From Pseudomonadota bacterium (GTDB lineage Bacteria; Desulfobacterota; Binatia; Binatales; Binataceae), in contig JAJPIG010000005.1 of the NCBI GenBank assembly GCA_021324855.1, positions 28,789 to 92,788 on the forward strand: 64,000 bases of DNA, given 5' to 3'. Shown piece by piece: positions 1 through 9,085 of this stretch. The position numbers were made by a program, and so were the translations under genes. The notes under the pieces are model-generated. The model saw only the letters and a list, made by a program, of their open reading frames with translations. It did no database searches and was not told where the DNA came from. Positions within the stretch are counted from its first letter, which is position 1. Every line of letters starts with the position of its first letter.

Positions 1-553
1 TCTTCGGGATAAGGCCGGTCAGCTTAAAATTGACCGTTGAGGGATCCGATCCGCTGGGCGGCACGATGATGTCCTTATCCGGTTTGCCTTCCCTTACGAA
101 CACTCCTACCACTGCGATCTGTCCCGCCTGACTGACGTGCACGAAGTGCAGCTCTAGCGGAAACGATTCGCCGTTGATCGTATGCTCGCTTGGCGTATGC
201 GCGTGGATGTTGATGAGGTTGTATTGGACGCCGCCCAGAACAATGGAGTTTCCTGCGCCATGGTTTTCCAGCGTCTGGTCGTCATGGTCCAGCGTGACGA
301 CATCTGCGACGTTGTAATTGAATTTGAGCCGCGGAAGCACAGTCCGGATTGTGCTTGAGGTGTTGATATCGATCGGCGACTGGCGGACGCCGAGTCCACA
401 TAACACTGGAAACAGCGTACCCCACTCAGCAGGGCCGTTGTTTGTATAGTCCCATCCGGGCTCGCTCGGACATCCGGCGGCAAACAGCATGGACGGCGTT
501 GCGGCGCCCAGCGCCGACACGATGGCGGCAGCGATCAGAACGCGATTTCTCAT
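1..553 (-). CDS. Alpha-type carbonic anhydrase, exported (C-terminus outside window)
   Basis: Reversible hydration of CO2 at a zinc centre, probably in the periplasm. Reading leftward from the ATG at 553, the protein begins with a signal peptide (MRNRVLIAAAIVSALGAATP) and carries alpha-class hallmarks: QSPIDI, the zinc-ligand strand INIHAHTPSEH (two His) and ELHFVH (third His). About 184 residues are visible and the frame is still open at base 1, so the C-terminal part is missing. It lies 33 bases from the end of the exonuclease gene on the same strand. The family call rests on the motifs; activity is inferred. Confidence 0.93.
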   Translation of the reverse strand, partial: MRNRVLIAAAIVSALGAATPSMLFAAGCPSEPGWDYTNNGPAEWGTLFPVLCGLGVRQSPIDINTSSTIRTVLPRLKFNYNVADVVTLDHDDQTLENHGAGNSIVLGGVQYNLINIHAHTPSEHTINGESFPLELHFVHVSQAGQIAVVGVFVREGKPDKDIIVPPSGSDPSTVNFKLTGLIPK

Positions 554-585
554 CGGATCCCCCTCTTCGAGCTAACGTAAAACCC

Positions 586-2514
586 CTATGCGCAATTGTG
601 AGCAGCCGGACGTGGCAATGCAATGCCATCCAAGCCGAGCGCCTGCTTGAGAGCGTCATCCGGAATTATCGGGCCATTCAGGTAGATCAGGCGTCCCTCG
701 TTCGGCTCGCGCTCGCGGAGCCATCGGGCGACGATGGTCAGGGTTTCGATTTCTCCGCGCGCCACGGGCCGCGCGCGGTAACGCTCATAATTATCCGCGA
801 TGAATCGCGCCGCCTCTTGCGCAACTTCCGGCGAATCGCACCGGCGCGTCATCGCGAGCCGCCCGCTCAGCACAACATAGAGCATCCGATCGTCGCCATT
901 CCCCGTCACGATCACCAGGTTGTTCTCGGTCACCACCTGCGAGAGCCGCGTCACGCGGGCAGAGAGCATCGCGAGCGACTCGAGATCGCGATGGAGCCGT
1001 CGCGCTTCCTCGAAGCGCATCGCAGCCGACGCCTGATCACGGGCCCGCGCCAGCTCGCCGAGAAGCGGCCCGCTCCGGCCGCGGAGGAATTCGAGTGCTT
1101 TACTGACCCGCGCCGCATATTCGTCTTCATCGACGGAGACGTTGCACGGCATCGCGCAATGCCCCATCTGACCGTAGATGCAGGGCGCAAACTCGGCGTC
1201 GGGTGCGAGGCGTCCGCTGCAGGTGCGCAGTCCGAGCAGCTTCGAGAGCACGCGAATCGAGCGGTCGAGATTGCCGCGTCCGACGAACGGGCCGAGATGC
1301 ATCACGCCGCGCCGCGTCGTGATCTTCGTGCTCGACGTGATTTTCGGGAATCGATCCGAAAGATCGATCTTCAGGAACCAGGCGTTGGGCCCGTTCTTGA
1401 GCATCCGGTTGTACGGCGGCTTGAATTCGCGAATCAGCGCCGCCTCATCGAGCGCCGCCTCCAGCGTTGAGCGTGCAGGCCGCGTTTCGATCGCATAAAC
1501 GTGGCTTACAAGGTCCGCGACCCTGGCCTTGGTACCCATCCCGCCGTTGAAATATGAACTGACGCGATCGCGGAGCCGGCGCGCCTTGCCGACGTAGAGC
1601 AACTCGCCGCGCTCGTTGCGCATCAAGTAAACGCCCGGCGCCTGCGGCAGCGCCGCGATCGCCTCGGGCGCGACGTGTCGTTCGAGCCGGCGCCCGGCAG
1701 GGGTGCGTCCGTGCAGATCGAGCAATCGGTCGAGCCGCGCGACGCCCATCCCGGCGGCCATCTCGAGAAAAATCGAAAGCAGCTCGGCGGCCATCCGCGC
1801 GTCGCCCAACCCGCGATGGCGTCCCTCGGTCGACAGCCCGAAATGCTCTGCGAGCGCATCAAGCCGGCGGCGTTTGATCGAGGGCAGCATCCGGCGCGAA
1901 AGCCGCAGCGTGCACAGGACGGGATTGAGCAGGCCGAGGCCGAAGAGGCGGCGGAACTCGAAATCGAGAAAGCCGAAATCGAAGGCGGCATTGTGCGCGA
2001 CCATCACTGCGTCACCGAGGAAGGTGCGAAACGCGGGCAGGACGTCTTCGATGGGCGGCGCATCCGTTACCATCTCGTTGGTGATCGATGTGAGCCGCGT
2101 GATGAACGACGGAATCGGCGCGCGCGGGCGGATGAGGCTCTGGAAGCTCTCACCGATGCGCCGCCCGATCATCCGGTAAGCGCCGATCTCGATAATCGTG
2201 CCTGGCCCGGGCCGACCGCCGAGGGTCTCGAGATCGACCACCACGAAGTTAGCGGCATCCAACGGGATGCGCAGGCTAACGTTGCTGCTGAGCGACCAGA
2301 AGCCGGTCGCGGCGTCAAATGAGAAATGTGGATCGTCGCCGAGCAGGCGGCCGAGAATGCGCGGGCCGAGTTCCGGATCGGAGCCGGCGCCGCGAAACAG
2401 CAGCGCCATCAACTCGTCGATGCCGGCGCCGGCCGGCCGCTCGGCCAGAAATGAGTAGATTCGTTCGCGCGCAGTCGCGCCGCTCCGATCCTCGACCCCC
2501 GTCAGCATCGCCAC
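586..2514 (-). CDS. DEDDh 3'-5' exonuclease fused to a UvrC-like GIY-YIG nuclease
   Basis: A 642-residue DNA repair/processing protein. Residues 1-85 look like a winged-helix leader. Residues 88-255 are a DnaQ-type exonuclease: VVDLET (D94, E96), AHNAAFDF (D179), HRGLGD (H233, D238). Residues 290-370 are a GIY-YIG endonuclease domain (GVYLM, YVGK). Cys432, 445, 453 and 457 follow a C-x12-C-x7-C-x3-C pattern close to the UvrC 4Fe-4S site, and residues 493-525 resemble a UVR motif. The UvrC RNase-H-like second nuclease domain is absent, so this is not UvrC itself. Similar exonuclease/GIY-YIG fusions are known in Actinobacteria. The in vivo role is unknown to me. Confidence 0.88.
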   Translation of the reverse strand: MAMLTGVEDRSGATARERIYSFLAERPAGAGIDELMALLFRGAGSDPELGPRILGRLLGDDPHFSFDAATGFWSLSSNVSLRIPLDAANFVVVDLETLGGRPGPGTIIEIGAYRMIGRRIGESFQSLIRPRAPIPSFITRLTSITNEMVTDAPPIEDVLPAFRTFLGDAVMVAHNAAFDFGFLDFEFRRLFGLGLLNPVLCTLRLSRRMLPSIKRRRLDALAEHFGLSTEGRHRGLGDARMAAELLSIFLEMAAGMGVARLDRLLDLHGRTPAGRRLERHVAPEAIAALPQAPGVYLMRNERGELLYVGKARRLRDRVSSYFNGGMGTKARVADLVSHVYAIETRPARSTLEAALDEAALIREFKPPYNRMLKNGPNAWFLKIDLSDRFPKITSSTKITTRRGVMHLGPFVGRGNLDRSIRVLSKLLGLRTCSGRLAPDAEFAPCIYGQMGHCAMPCNVSVDEDEYAARVSKALEFLRGRSGPLLGELARARDQASAAMRFEEARRLHRDLESLAMLSARVTRLSQVVTENNLVIVTGNGDDRMLYVVLSGRLAMTRRCDSPEVAQEAARFIADNYERYRARPVARGEIETLTIVARWLREREPNEGRLIYLNGPIIPDDALKQALGLDGIALPRPAAHNCA

Positions 2515-2631
2515 CTCCGCCCCATCGGCTTTCGTCTTCCGTTCGCTTTAGCAGAGCGCGGGCGGTACAACAATCGCGACTGGTTTTTGGGCTCCGGCTC
2601 GAGCTAAAATCTCGGTCACAAGGACATGACT

Positions 2632-3165
2632 ATGGAACGAATTGAACTGACGCGCGATTGCGAGGCGACCCAGGTCCCGATGGGCGATAAGGTCGTGCTC
2701 GAAAAAGGCTGCGAAGTGATGATCACGCAGTCGCTCGGCGGGACCTTCACGGTTCAGGTGCCGGCGTACAACGGACTTTTCCGCATCGCGGCCCACGATG
2801 CGGACGCGCTCGGCAAGACGCCCGCGCAGGCGGCGACGCCGGTCGGCGGTGCCGATCTTGAATCGATGGTCTGGGAGGCGCTCAAGACCTGCTATGACCC
2901 GGAGATCCCGGTCAATGTGGTCGATCTCGGACTCATCTACGGGATGGAGATTCATCCCGACGCAGACGGCGCGAGCCGCGTCAACGTCAAGATGACGCTG
3001 ACGGCGCAGGGCTGCGGGATGGGCGCGACCATCGCGCTCGATGCGCGCGAGAAGCTGATGATGCTGCCGGGCGTTTCAGAAGCGAACGTCGAGCTGGTGT
3101 GGGATCCGCCGTGGAATCCGCAGATGATCTCTCCGGAAGGCCGCGAACGTTTGGGATTGGATTGA
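2632..3165 (+). CDS. sufT: SufT-type Fe-S cluster maturation protein (DUF59/MIP18)
   Basis: A 177-residue cytosolic protein. The C-terminal half (roughly residues 76-165) is a DUF59/MIP18 domain: CYDPEIPVNVVDLGLIYG, TLTAQGCGMG with the conserved Cys, and VWDPPWNPQMIS at the end. The N-terminal 70 residues match the SufT-specific extension. SufT proteins assist maturation of Fe-S proteins. I place the start at ATG 2632, seven bases after AAGGA, rather than at ATG 2626. It stands alone between a divergent nuclease gene and the ribosomal operon promoter; no other suf genes are in view. Confidence 0.88.
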   Translation: MERIELTRDCEATQVPMGDKVVLEKGCEVMITQSLGGTFTVQVPAYNGLFRIAAHDADALGKTPAQAATPVGGADLESMVWEALKTCYDPEIPVNVVDLGLIYGMEIHPDADGASRVNVKMTLTAQGCGMGATIALDAREKLMMLPGVSEANVELVWDPPWNPQMISPEGRERLGLD

Positions 3166-3174
3166 TCCGCTCCG

Positions 3175-3203
3175 TTGACATCGTCAAGCCCGACCAATAA
3201 TTA
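3175..3203 (+). promoter_or_regulatory. Sigma70-type promoter for rplU-rpmA
   Basis: A perfect TTGACA at 3175-3180 is followed after 17 bases by TAATTA; an overlapping AATAAT at 15 bases is another option. It sits just before an AAAGGGG ribosome site and the rplU start. Judged by consensus only. Confidence 0.55.
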
Positions 3204-3222
3204 AAGGGGTTCGGGTTTCATC

Positions 3223-3540
3223 ATGTTCGCAATCGTAAAAACAGGCGGCAAGCAATACCGCGTTGCGGTCGGCGACCAGATCACGGTCGAGCGGATCGAG
3301 GGAGACGTCGGCAGCCACATCGAGCTCGCCCAGGTCCTCGCGCTCGGCGATACCGAGGCGCCGGCGGTCGGCACGCCGCTGGTCGCAGGCTCATCGGTCA
3401 AGGCCAGGATCGTCCAGCAGCCGCGCGGCAGCAAGGTAATCGTCTTCAAGAAAAAGCGGCGCAAGAACTATCGCCGCAAGCATGGCCATCGTCAGGACCT
3501 GACGGTCCTCAAGATAGAGGAGATCAGCCGTGGCGCATAA
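3223..3540 (+). CDS. rplU: 50S ribosomal protein L21
   Basis: A 105-residue L21, the usual length, starting [14 protein letters not shown] and carrying the basic C-terminal [17 protein letters not shown] segment that binds 23S rRNA. It is preceded by an AAAGGGG ribosome-binding site and its own likely promoter. The stop overlaps the start of rpmA by 11 bases, so the two are translationally coupled, as is typical of rplU-rpmA pairs. Confidence 0.98.
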   Translation: MFAIVKTGGKQYRVAVGDQITVERIEGDVGSHIELAQVLALGDTEAPAVGTPLVAGSSVKARIVQQPRGSKVIVFKKKRRKNYRRKHGHRQDLTVLKIEEISRGA

Positions 3541-3823
3541 GAAAGGGCAAGGCTCGACGCGCAACGGACGCGACAGTCCGGGGCAGCGGCGCGGGATCAA
3601 GATTTACGCGGGACAGTCGGTACACGCCGGTAACATCCTCGTGCGCCAACTCGGCACGCGGATCCATCCGGGACGCAATGTCGGGATGGGCCGCGACTAC
3701 ACGCTCTACGCGCGCATCGATGGGGTCGTGAAATACGAGCCGTATCGCGGCGGCCGCCGGCAGGTAAGCGTCCAGGAGATAGGGCCGGCCGAAGCCGCAA
3801 GCGAAAGACCCGCCGCCGGCTGA
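3530..3823 (+). CDS. rpmA: 50S ribosomal protein L27
   Basis: A 97-residue L27 beginning [20 protein letters not shown] after a GTG start inside the end of rplU. The family is highly conserved and [14 protein letters not shown] is typical. L27 reaches into the peptidyl-transferase centre. No long N-terminal extension needing proteolysis is present. It ends just before a rho-independent terminator; obgE, often its neighbour, follows after one unrelated gene. Confidence 0.98.
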   Translation: MAHKKGQGSTRNGRDSPGQRRGIKIYAGQSVHAGNILVRQLGTRIHPGRNVGMGRDYTLYARIDGVVKYEPYRGGRRQVSVQEIGPAEAASERPAAG

Positions 3824-3848
3824 GCGCGGCTGTCATCGCGAGCATCCA

Positions 3849-3877
3849 AGCCCCGTGGCAACCCGCGGGGCTTTTTT
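3849..3877 (+). terminator. Rho-independent terminator after rplU-rpmA
   Basis: Stem AGCCCCG/CGGGGCT with a 10-base loop, followed immediately by six T residues, 26 bases after the rpmA stop. Confidence 0.85.
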
Positions 3878-3919
3878 GTATCTGACGCATAGAGCGAATC
3901 GGCCCGCGGGAGGTTTCCG

Positions 3920-4948
3920 ATGCGATTAGGCGTGCAGGTCGGCTATTCGGGCGCGCAAGTCAGACTGCCGATTGAGACGATCCAGGAGGCGGAGCGCCTG
4001 GGCTTCGAATCGGTCTGGACCGCTGAAGCCTACGGCTCCGACGCCGTCTCAACCATCGCGTGGATCGGTGCGCTCACCAGCCGCATCAAGCTGGGGACGG
4101 CGATCATGCAAATGCCGGCGCGGACTCCGGCGATGACCGCAATGACCGCGATGACGATCGATCAACTCTCAGGCGGGCGCTTCATCCTCGGCATCGGACC
4201 GTCCGGCCCGCAGGTGGTCGAGGGATGGCACGGTGTTTCGTACGGCAAGCCGCTCGTGCGGACGCGCGAGTACATCGCGATTCTGCGCAAAATCTTCGCG
4301 CGCGAGGCAGCGGTCGAATTTGCGGGGCATGAATATCAGATTCCGTACAAGGGCGCCGATGCGAGCGGACTCGGCAAACCGCTCAAGAGCATCATCCATG
4401 GCCGCGCCGACCTGCCGATCTACTGCGCATCGGTGAATCCACGCGCCATCGCGCTAAGCGCGGAGATCGCAGACGGGCTGATGCCGATGTGGTTCGTGCC
4501 CGAGCGCTTCGATCTGTTCAAGCCGCATCTCGAAGAAGGTTTTCGCCGAAGCGGAGGCAAACGGACTATTGTGAACTTCGAGTTCGCGCCCTTCGTGACC
4601 TGCGTCGTCGGCGACGATCTCGACGCGTGCCGCGCGCCGATCAAGGCGCATCTCGCCCTTTACATCGGCGGGATGGGCGCGCGCGATCGGAATTTCTACA
4701 AGACGTATACCGCACGCCTCGGCTATGAAGGCGAAGTGCAGAAAATCCAGGACCTGTTCCTCGCCGGCAGGCGCGATGAAGCGCAGGCGGCGGTTCCGGA
4801 TCGGTTGGTCGATGAAATCGCGCTGGTCGGACCGCGCGCGCGAATCGCGGAACGACTCGAAGCCTGGAAAGCTTCGCCGGTGACCGCGATGCTTATCAGC
4901 GCGCGCCAGCCCGAGGCGCTGCGGATGCTCGCCGAACTCTGTCTCTAA
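3920..4948 (+). CDS. Luciferase-like (LLM) F420/flavin-dependent oxidoreductase
   Basis: A 342-residue TIM-barrel protein of the LLM superfamily. The start [42 protein letters not shown] and [21 protein letters not shown] are typical of the F420-dependent branch that includes methylene-H4MPT reductase relatives. GGGAGG lies six bases before the ATG. It is monocistronic between the rpmA terminator and obgE. The substrate cannot be read from sequence; F420 rather than FMN is my preference from the N-terminal motifs. Confidence 0.8.
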   Translation: MRLGVQVGYSGAQVRLPIETIQEAERLGFESVWTAEAYGSDAVSTIAWIGALTSRIKLGTAIMQMPARTPAMTAMTAMTIDQLSGGRFILGIGPSGPQVVEGWHGVSYGKPLVRTREYIAILRKIFAREAAVEFAGHEYQIPYKGADASGLGKPLKSIIHGRADLPIYCASVNPRAIALSAEIADGLMPMWFVPERFDLFKPHLEEGFRRSGGKRTIVNFEFAPFVTCVVGDDLDACRAPIKAHLALYIGGMGARDRNFYKTYTARLGYEGEVQKIQDLFLAGRRDEAQAAVPDRLVDEIALVGPRARIAERLEAWKASPVTAMLISARQPEALRMLAELCL

Positions 4949-4981
4949 GCCATCCCGCGGTCGGCGGCCCGCTTTTCCGCC

Positions 4982-4990
4982 TGATATAAT
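4982..4990 (+). promoter_or_regulatory. Extended -10 promoter directly before obgE
   Basis: TGATATAAT is a perfect extended -10 element (TGn plus TATAAT). No good -35 lies upstream, which this promoter class does not need. Its end is only 9 bases from the obgE GTG, so a transcript from it would have almost no leader. Confidence 0.5.
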
Positions 4991-4999
4991 GGCCCGGTT

Positions 5000-6016
5000 G
5001 TGGCGCGCTTTATCGATGAGACGAAAGTTTACGTTCGCGCCGGCAAAGGCGGCGACGGCGCGATCGCGTTCCTGCGCGAAAAGTATCGCCCGTTCGGCGG
5101 ACCCGCCGGCGGCGACGGTGGACGCGGCGGCGACGTGATCCTCGAAGTCGATGAAGGTCTCCTGACGCTGCTCGATTTCAAGTACAAGCCGCGGCTGATC
5201 GCCGGCAATGGCGAACCCGGTCGCGGCAAGCATCAGTATGGCAGCGCGGGCCGCGATCTCGTGGTGCGCGTGCCGCCTGGCACGCTCGCCTTCGATGAAG
5301 AGACCGGTCAGTTGCTTGCCGACCTGGTGATGCCGGGGAGCCGCGCGGTCATCGCGCGCGGCGGCGCAGGCGGGCGCGGCAATATGCACTTCGCTTCGCC
5401 GACCCGGCGCGCGCCGCGAATCGCGACGCCGGGGACGGCCGGCGAGCAGCGCACCGTGCGCCTCGAGTTGCGGCTGGTCGCCGATGTCGGACTGGTGGGT
5501 TTGCCGAACGCCGGCAAATCGACGCTGCTCGCGGCGCTCACCGCGGCGCATCCGAAAATCGCGCCCTATCCGTTCACCACGCTCACCCCGAACATCGGGC
5601 GCGTGATGACGGCCAGCGGCGAGAGCTTCACGATCGCGGACATCCCAGGGCTCATCGAGGGCGCGCACCTCGGCCACGGCCTCGGCATCCGCTTCCTGCG
5701 CCATCTTTCGCGAACCAGCATTTTGGTCTACGTCCTCGATGCGAGCGGCGACGCCGGGAAGGATTTCGCAATCGTGCGCGATGAGATCGGGGCTTTCGAT
5801 GCCGCGCTGCTCGAACGCCCGGCGCTCATTGCGCTGAACAAGCTCGATCTGGTCACTCCCCAGGCCGCGAACCGGCTCGCAATCCGGATCGCGAAGCGCG
5901 CCGGCTTACGCGTCTTCCCCATCTCCGCGATGAAACGCCGCGGCCTTGCCGAGCTCGCCGCCGAACTCGAGCGGATGCTCGGAATCGGCGCGGAAGCGGT
6001 CGAATGTCGCAGCTAA
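5000..6016 (+). CDS. obgE: Obg-family GTPase, ribosome assembly
   Basis: A 338-residue essential GTPase linked to 50S assembly and stress signalling. Residues 1-158 form the glycine-rich Obg fold (GGDGGRGGDV, GGAGGRGN). The G domain shows G1 GLPNAGKS (167-174), G3 DIPG (214-217) and G4 NKLD (280-283). The long variable C-terminal tail is short here. The start is GTG at 5000 with no Shine-Dalgarno, but a perfect extended -10 sits just upstream, suggesting leaderless expression. It overlaps proB by 13 bases and leads an obgE-proB-proA-nadD-rsfS cluster common in Deltaproteobacteria-like genomes. Confidence 0.97.
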   Translation: MARFIDETKVYVRAGKGGDGAIAFLREKYRPFGGPAGGDGGRGGDVILEVDEGLLTLLDFKYKPRLIAGNGEPGRGKHQYGSAGRDLVVRVPPGTLAFDEETGQLLADLVMPGSRAVIARGGAGGRGNMHFASPTRRAPRIATPGTAGEQRTVRLELRLVADVGLVGLPNAGKSTLLAALTAAHPKIAPYPFTTLTPNIGRVMTASGESFTIADIPGLIEGAHLGHGLGIRFLRHLSRTSILVYVLDASGDAGKDFAIVRDEIGAFDAALLERPALIALNKLDLVTPQAANRLAIRIAKRAGLRVFPISAMKRRGLAELAAELERMLGIGAEAVECRS

Positions 6017-7143
6017 GCTACAAGGCCGCGCTGCTGGAACGCGCGCGCCGAGTCGTGCTCAAGGTCGGGAGCGCGGTGCTCTCGGACAACGAAGGCCTGC
6101 GCCCCGGCGTGATCGACGATCTCGCGGCGCAGGTCGACGGCGCGATCGCCGCGGGGCGCGAAGTCGTGATCGTGACTTCGGGCGCGATCGCGGCGGGACG
6201 GGCGCGGCTCGGCAAGCTTCGCGGCACGACCATCGCGGCGCGCCAGGCGGCGGCCGCCGCCGGACAGATCGAGTTGATGGCGGCATGGGCGCGCTCGTTT
6301 GCCGCGCGCGGCTGCACTGTCGCGCAACTGCTGCTCACGCATGAGGATTTTTCCGATCGCCGGCGGCGTAACAACGCACGTCAGACTTTCGCCACGCTTC
6401 TCGGCGCGGGTGTGATCCCGATCGTCAATGAAAACGATACCGTTTCGGTCGACGAGATTCGCCTCGGCGACAACGACATGCTTTCGTCGTTGGTGGCGAC
6501 GCTGGTCGGCGCGCAATTGCTTGTAATTCTCACCGACGTGGCGGGCGTGCTGTCGGGCGATCCGCGCAAGCGTCCCGACGCGCATCTGATCCCCCTCATC
6601 GCTGACGTCGAAGCGCCGATGCGCGGGCTGGTCGCCGAGAGCGCCGGACCGCTCGGCAGCGGCGGGATGGCGACCAAGCTCAAGGCGGCGCGCCAGGCGG
6701 TGCGCTCCGGAATTGCAGTCGCGATCACGTCGGGGAGGGATCGCAGAGGCCTCGCGGAGGTGCTCGATCCGGCGTGCGAGACAGGCACACTCATCCTGCC
6801 GACGCCCAAACGGCTCCGCAGCCGCAAGCATTGGATCGCTTATGCGCTCCGTCCGGCAGGCGCGCTGATGCTCGACAAGGGGGCCAGCGAAGCGCTGCGC
6901 AATTCGGGACGGAGCCTGCTCGCCTCGGGCATCCGCGACGTCAGCGGCGAGTTTTCCGGCGGCGATTGTGTGCGCTTGCTCGATGCCGAAGGCGTCGAGT
7001 TCGGCCGCGGCATTGTCAATTATCCGGCCGCCGACGTCCTGAAGGTGAAAGGACGCCACTCCTACGAGATTCCACGCTTGCTCGGATACAAGGTAGCCGA
7101 CGAAATCATTCATCGCGACAACCTGGTGCTGCTGAGGAGTTAA
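6004..7143 (+). CDS. proB: Glutamate 5-kinase with PUA domain
   Basis: The first step of proline synthesis: ATP plus glutamate to gamma-glutamyl phosphate. The 379 residues comprise an amino-acid-kinase domain (VVLKVGSAVL, VTSGAIAAGR, NENDTVSVDEIRLGDND, GSGGMATKLKAA) and a C-terminal PUA domain (about 275-365). The start lies inside the end of obgE and proA follows one base after the stop, so the three are probably co-transcribed and coupled. Feedback inhibition by proline is usual for the family. Confidence 0.97.
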   Translation: MSQLSYKAALLERARRVVLKVGSAVLSDNEGLRPGVIDDLAAQVDGAIAAGREVVIVTSGAIAAGRARLGKLRGTTIAARQAAAAAGQIELMAAWARSFAARGCTVAQLLLTHEDFSDRRRRNNARQTFATLLGAGVIPIVNENDTVSVDEIRLGDNDMLSSLVATLVGAQLLVILTDVAGVLSGDPRKRPDAHLIPLIADVEAPMRGLVAESAGPLGSGGMATKLKAARQAVRSGIAVAITSGRDRRGLAEVLDPACETGTLILPTPKRLRSRKHWIAYALRPAGALMLDKGASEALRNSGRSLLASGIRDVSGEFSGGDCVRLLDAEGVEFGRGIVNYPAADVLKVKGRHSYEIPRLLGYKVADEIIHRDNLVLLRS

Positions 7144-7144
7144 A

Positions 7145-8398
7145 GTGACGCTTGAAGACGAGATCATTGGCCGGCTCAACTCCGTGCGCGAAGCGGCGCG
7201 CCGGCTTGCGCTCGCGCCGACCGAGCGCAAGAACGCGATGCTCACGAAGCTGGCCGGCGCGATAAAAAGTTCGGGCGCCGAAATAATCGCGGCGAACCGC
7301 CACGATGTCGAAGCGGCCGAACGCGCCGGCAACGGCAAGGCGTTCGTCGAGCGGTTGACGCTCAACGCTCAACGCGTCGCGGCGATGGCCCGCAGTGTCG
7401 AAGAGATCGCCACGCTCCCTGACCCGGTCGGTGAGATAATTGAAAAATGGCAGCGGCCGAACGGGCTTGAGATCGCGAAGGTGCGGGTGCCGCTGGGCGT
7501 AATCGCGATCGTCTACGAATCGCGGCCCAACGTCACGATTGATGCGGCCGCGCTGACCCTCAAATCCGGTAACGGCGTGGTGCTGCGCGGCGGCAGCGAG
7601 GCGCTCAAGACCAACGTATGTCTCGCGCGGCTCGTGAGCGATGCGCTCAGAGCCGCCGGTTTGCCGCCCGATGCCGCGTTCTTCGTCGCGAACCCCGATC
7701 GCGAGGTGATTCAGGTTTTGAAGCGACAGCCCGCGCTGATCGATCTGATCATTCCGCGCGGCGGTCAGGCGCTGAAACGCGCGCTCGAAGGCTCCGCCGT
7801 GCCGCTGCTGCCGCATTTCGACGGCATCTGTCATACCTATGTCGATCGCGCGGCGGATCTCGCGATGGCGCAGGAGATCTGTTTCAACGCCAAGTGCAGC
7901 CGCCCCTCGGTCTGCAACGCAATGGAGAATCTGCTCGTGCACGCGACTATCGCGCGCGAGTTCCTGCCTGCGATGGCGCAGCGGTTTATCACGGAGGGCG
8001 TGGAGCTGCGCGGGTGCGAGCGGACGTGTGCGATCGTGCCTGATGCGCGCCCGGCGACCGAGGCCGATTGGGACACTGAGTATCTCGACCTGGTGCTCGC
8101 GATCCGGATCGTCGATTCGCTTGACGAAGCGATCGAGTTTATCTCGCGACACGGATCGCATCTGGCAGACGCGATCGTCACCAACGACGCGCAGGCGGCG
8201 GCGCGCTTTGAACGCGAGGTCGATTCGGCTACGGTGTACGTCAATGCTTCGACGCGGTTCACCGACGGCTTCGAATTCGGTTTCGGCGCCGAAACGGGAA
8301 TTTCGACCAATCGCCTTCATGCGCGCGGTCCGATGGGCCTGCGTGAGCTGACCACCTACAAATACGTGATTCATGGCCACGGACAGGTACGCATTTGA
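7145..8398 (+). CDS. proA: Glutamate-5-semialdehyde dehydrogenase (gamma-glutamyl phosphate reductase)
   Basis: The second proline step: NADPH reduction of gamma-glutamyl phosphate to glutamate semialdehyde. It is 417 residues, the usual length, with an aldehyde-dehydrogenase-like fold. Catalytic Cys257 lies in RPSVCNAMEN; VIAIVYESRPNVT and the C-terminal GPMGLRELTTYKYV are diagnostic. GTG start one base after proB. Confidence 0.97.
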   Translation: MTLEDEIIGRLNSVREAARRLALAPTERKNAMLTKLAGAIKSSGAEIIAANRHDVEAAERAGNGKAFVERLTLNAQRVAAMARSVEEIATLPDPVGEIIEKWQRPNGLEIAKVRVPLGVIAIVYESRPNVTIDAAALTLKSGNGVVLRGGSEALKTNVCLARLVSDALRAAGLPPDAAFFVANPDREVIQVLKRQPALIDLIIPRGGQALKRALEGSAVPLLPHFDGICHTYVDRAADLAMAQEICFNAKCSRPSVCNAMENLLVHATIAREFLPAMAQRFITEGVELRGCERTCAIVPDARPATEADWDTEYLDLVLAIRIVDSLDEAIEFISRHGSHLADAIVTNDAQAAARFEREVDSATVYVNASTRFTDGFEFGFGAETGISTNRLHARGPMGLRELTTYKYVIHGHGQVRI

Positions 8399-8425
8399 CG
8401 GAACCGGCGGGGCATCGATAGCACG

Positions 8426-9070
8426 ATGCGCGTAGGGCTGTTCGGCGGCAGCTTCAATCCAATCCATTTCGGCCATCTGCGCTCCGCCGAGGAGGTTCGC
8501 GAGGCGCTTAACCTCGATCTGATCTATTTCGTTCCCGCCGCCTCGCCGCCCCATAAAGTCGAAGGCGAGCTCGCTCCCGCGGAGCATCGGCTCGCGATGG
8601 TGCGGCTGGCGACCAAGGGCAATCGTCACTTCATGGTTTCGGATACCGAGATTCGCCGCCTCGGACGATCGTACACCGTCGACACTACGCGCCATTTCCT
8701 TCAGACGCTCCGCCAGCCATCGACCTTGTTCCTGATGCTCGGCGCCGACCTGTTCGTCGATCTCGAAACCTGGAAGGAGGCGGCCACGCTGGTCACGCTC
8801 TGCAACCTCGTGGTGCACAGCCGGGTGGCGGCGGACGATACTGAATCGGGTCATCACGCGACCGTGGTTGCCGTTCTAAAACGCTTTGGTTACATTAAGC
8901 AGCAGGATCATTACGTGCATCCGAGCGGTCAGACGCTGTCCTTCGTCGAAACCACGATCCTGCCAATCTCAGCCACGCTCATCCGTGATAAACTCCGCCG
9001 GAGGGAATCGATTCGCTATCTGGTGCCCAATGATGTGCTGGATTATATCGAGCGTCATGGACTGTACTGA
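8426..9070 (+). CDS. nadD: Nicotinate-nucleotide adenylyltransferase
   Basis: Transfers AMP from ATP to nicotinate mononucleotide in NAD synthesis. The 214-residue nucleotidyltransferase has GLFGGSFNPIHFGHL (HxGH family motif) near the start and SATLIRDKLR near the end, matching the ISSTxIR motif. It lies 27 bases after proA and 15 before rsfS; nadD next to rsfS is a classic arrangement. Confidence 0.95.
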   Translation: MRVGLFGGSFNPIHFGHLRSAEEVREALNLDLIYFVPAASPPHKVEGELAPAEHRLAMVRLATKGNRHFMVSDTEIRRLGRSYTVDTTRHFLQTLRQPSTLFLMLGADLFVDLETWKEAATLVTLCNLVVHSRVAADDTESGHHATVVAVLKRFGYIKQQDHYVHPSGQTLSFVETTILPISATLIRDKLRRRESIRYLVPNDVLDYIERHGLY

Positions 9071-9085
9071 GAGCCGCCGATAGTT

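Noticed and set aside
6013..7365. Long antisense open frame (450 codons) opposite proB
   Set aside because: Typical high-GC shadow: no family resemblance, while the plus strand encodes intact glutamate 5-kinase.
7106..8857. 583-codon antisense open frame opposite proA and nadD
   Set aside because: Low-complexity His/Arg/Asp-rich translation, mirrors two well-conserved enzymes.
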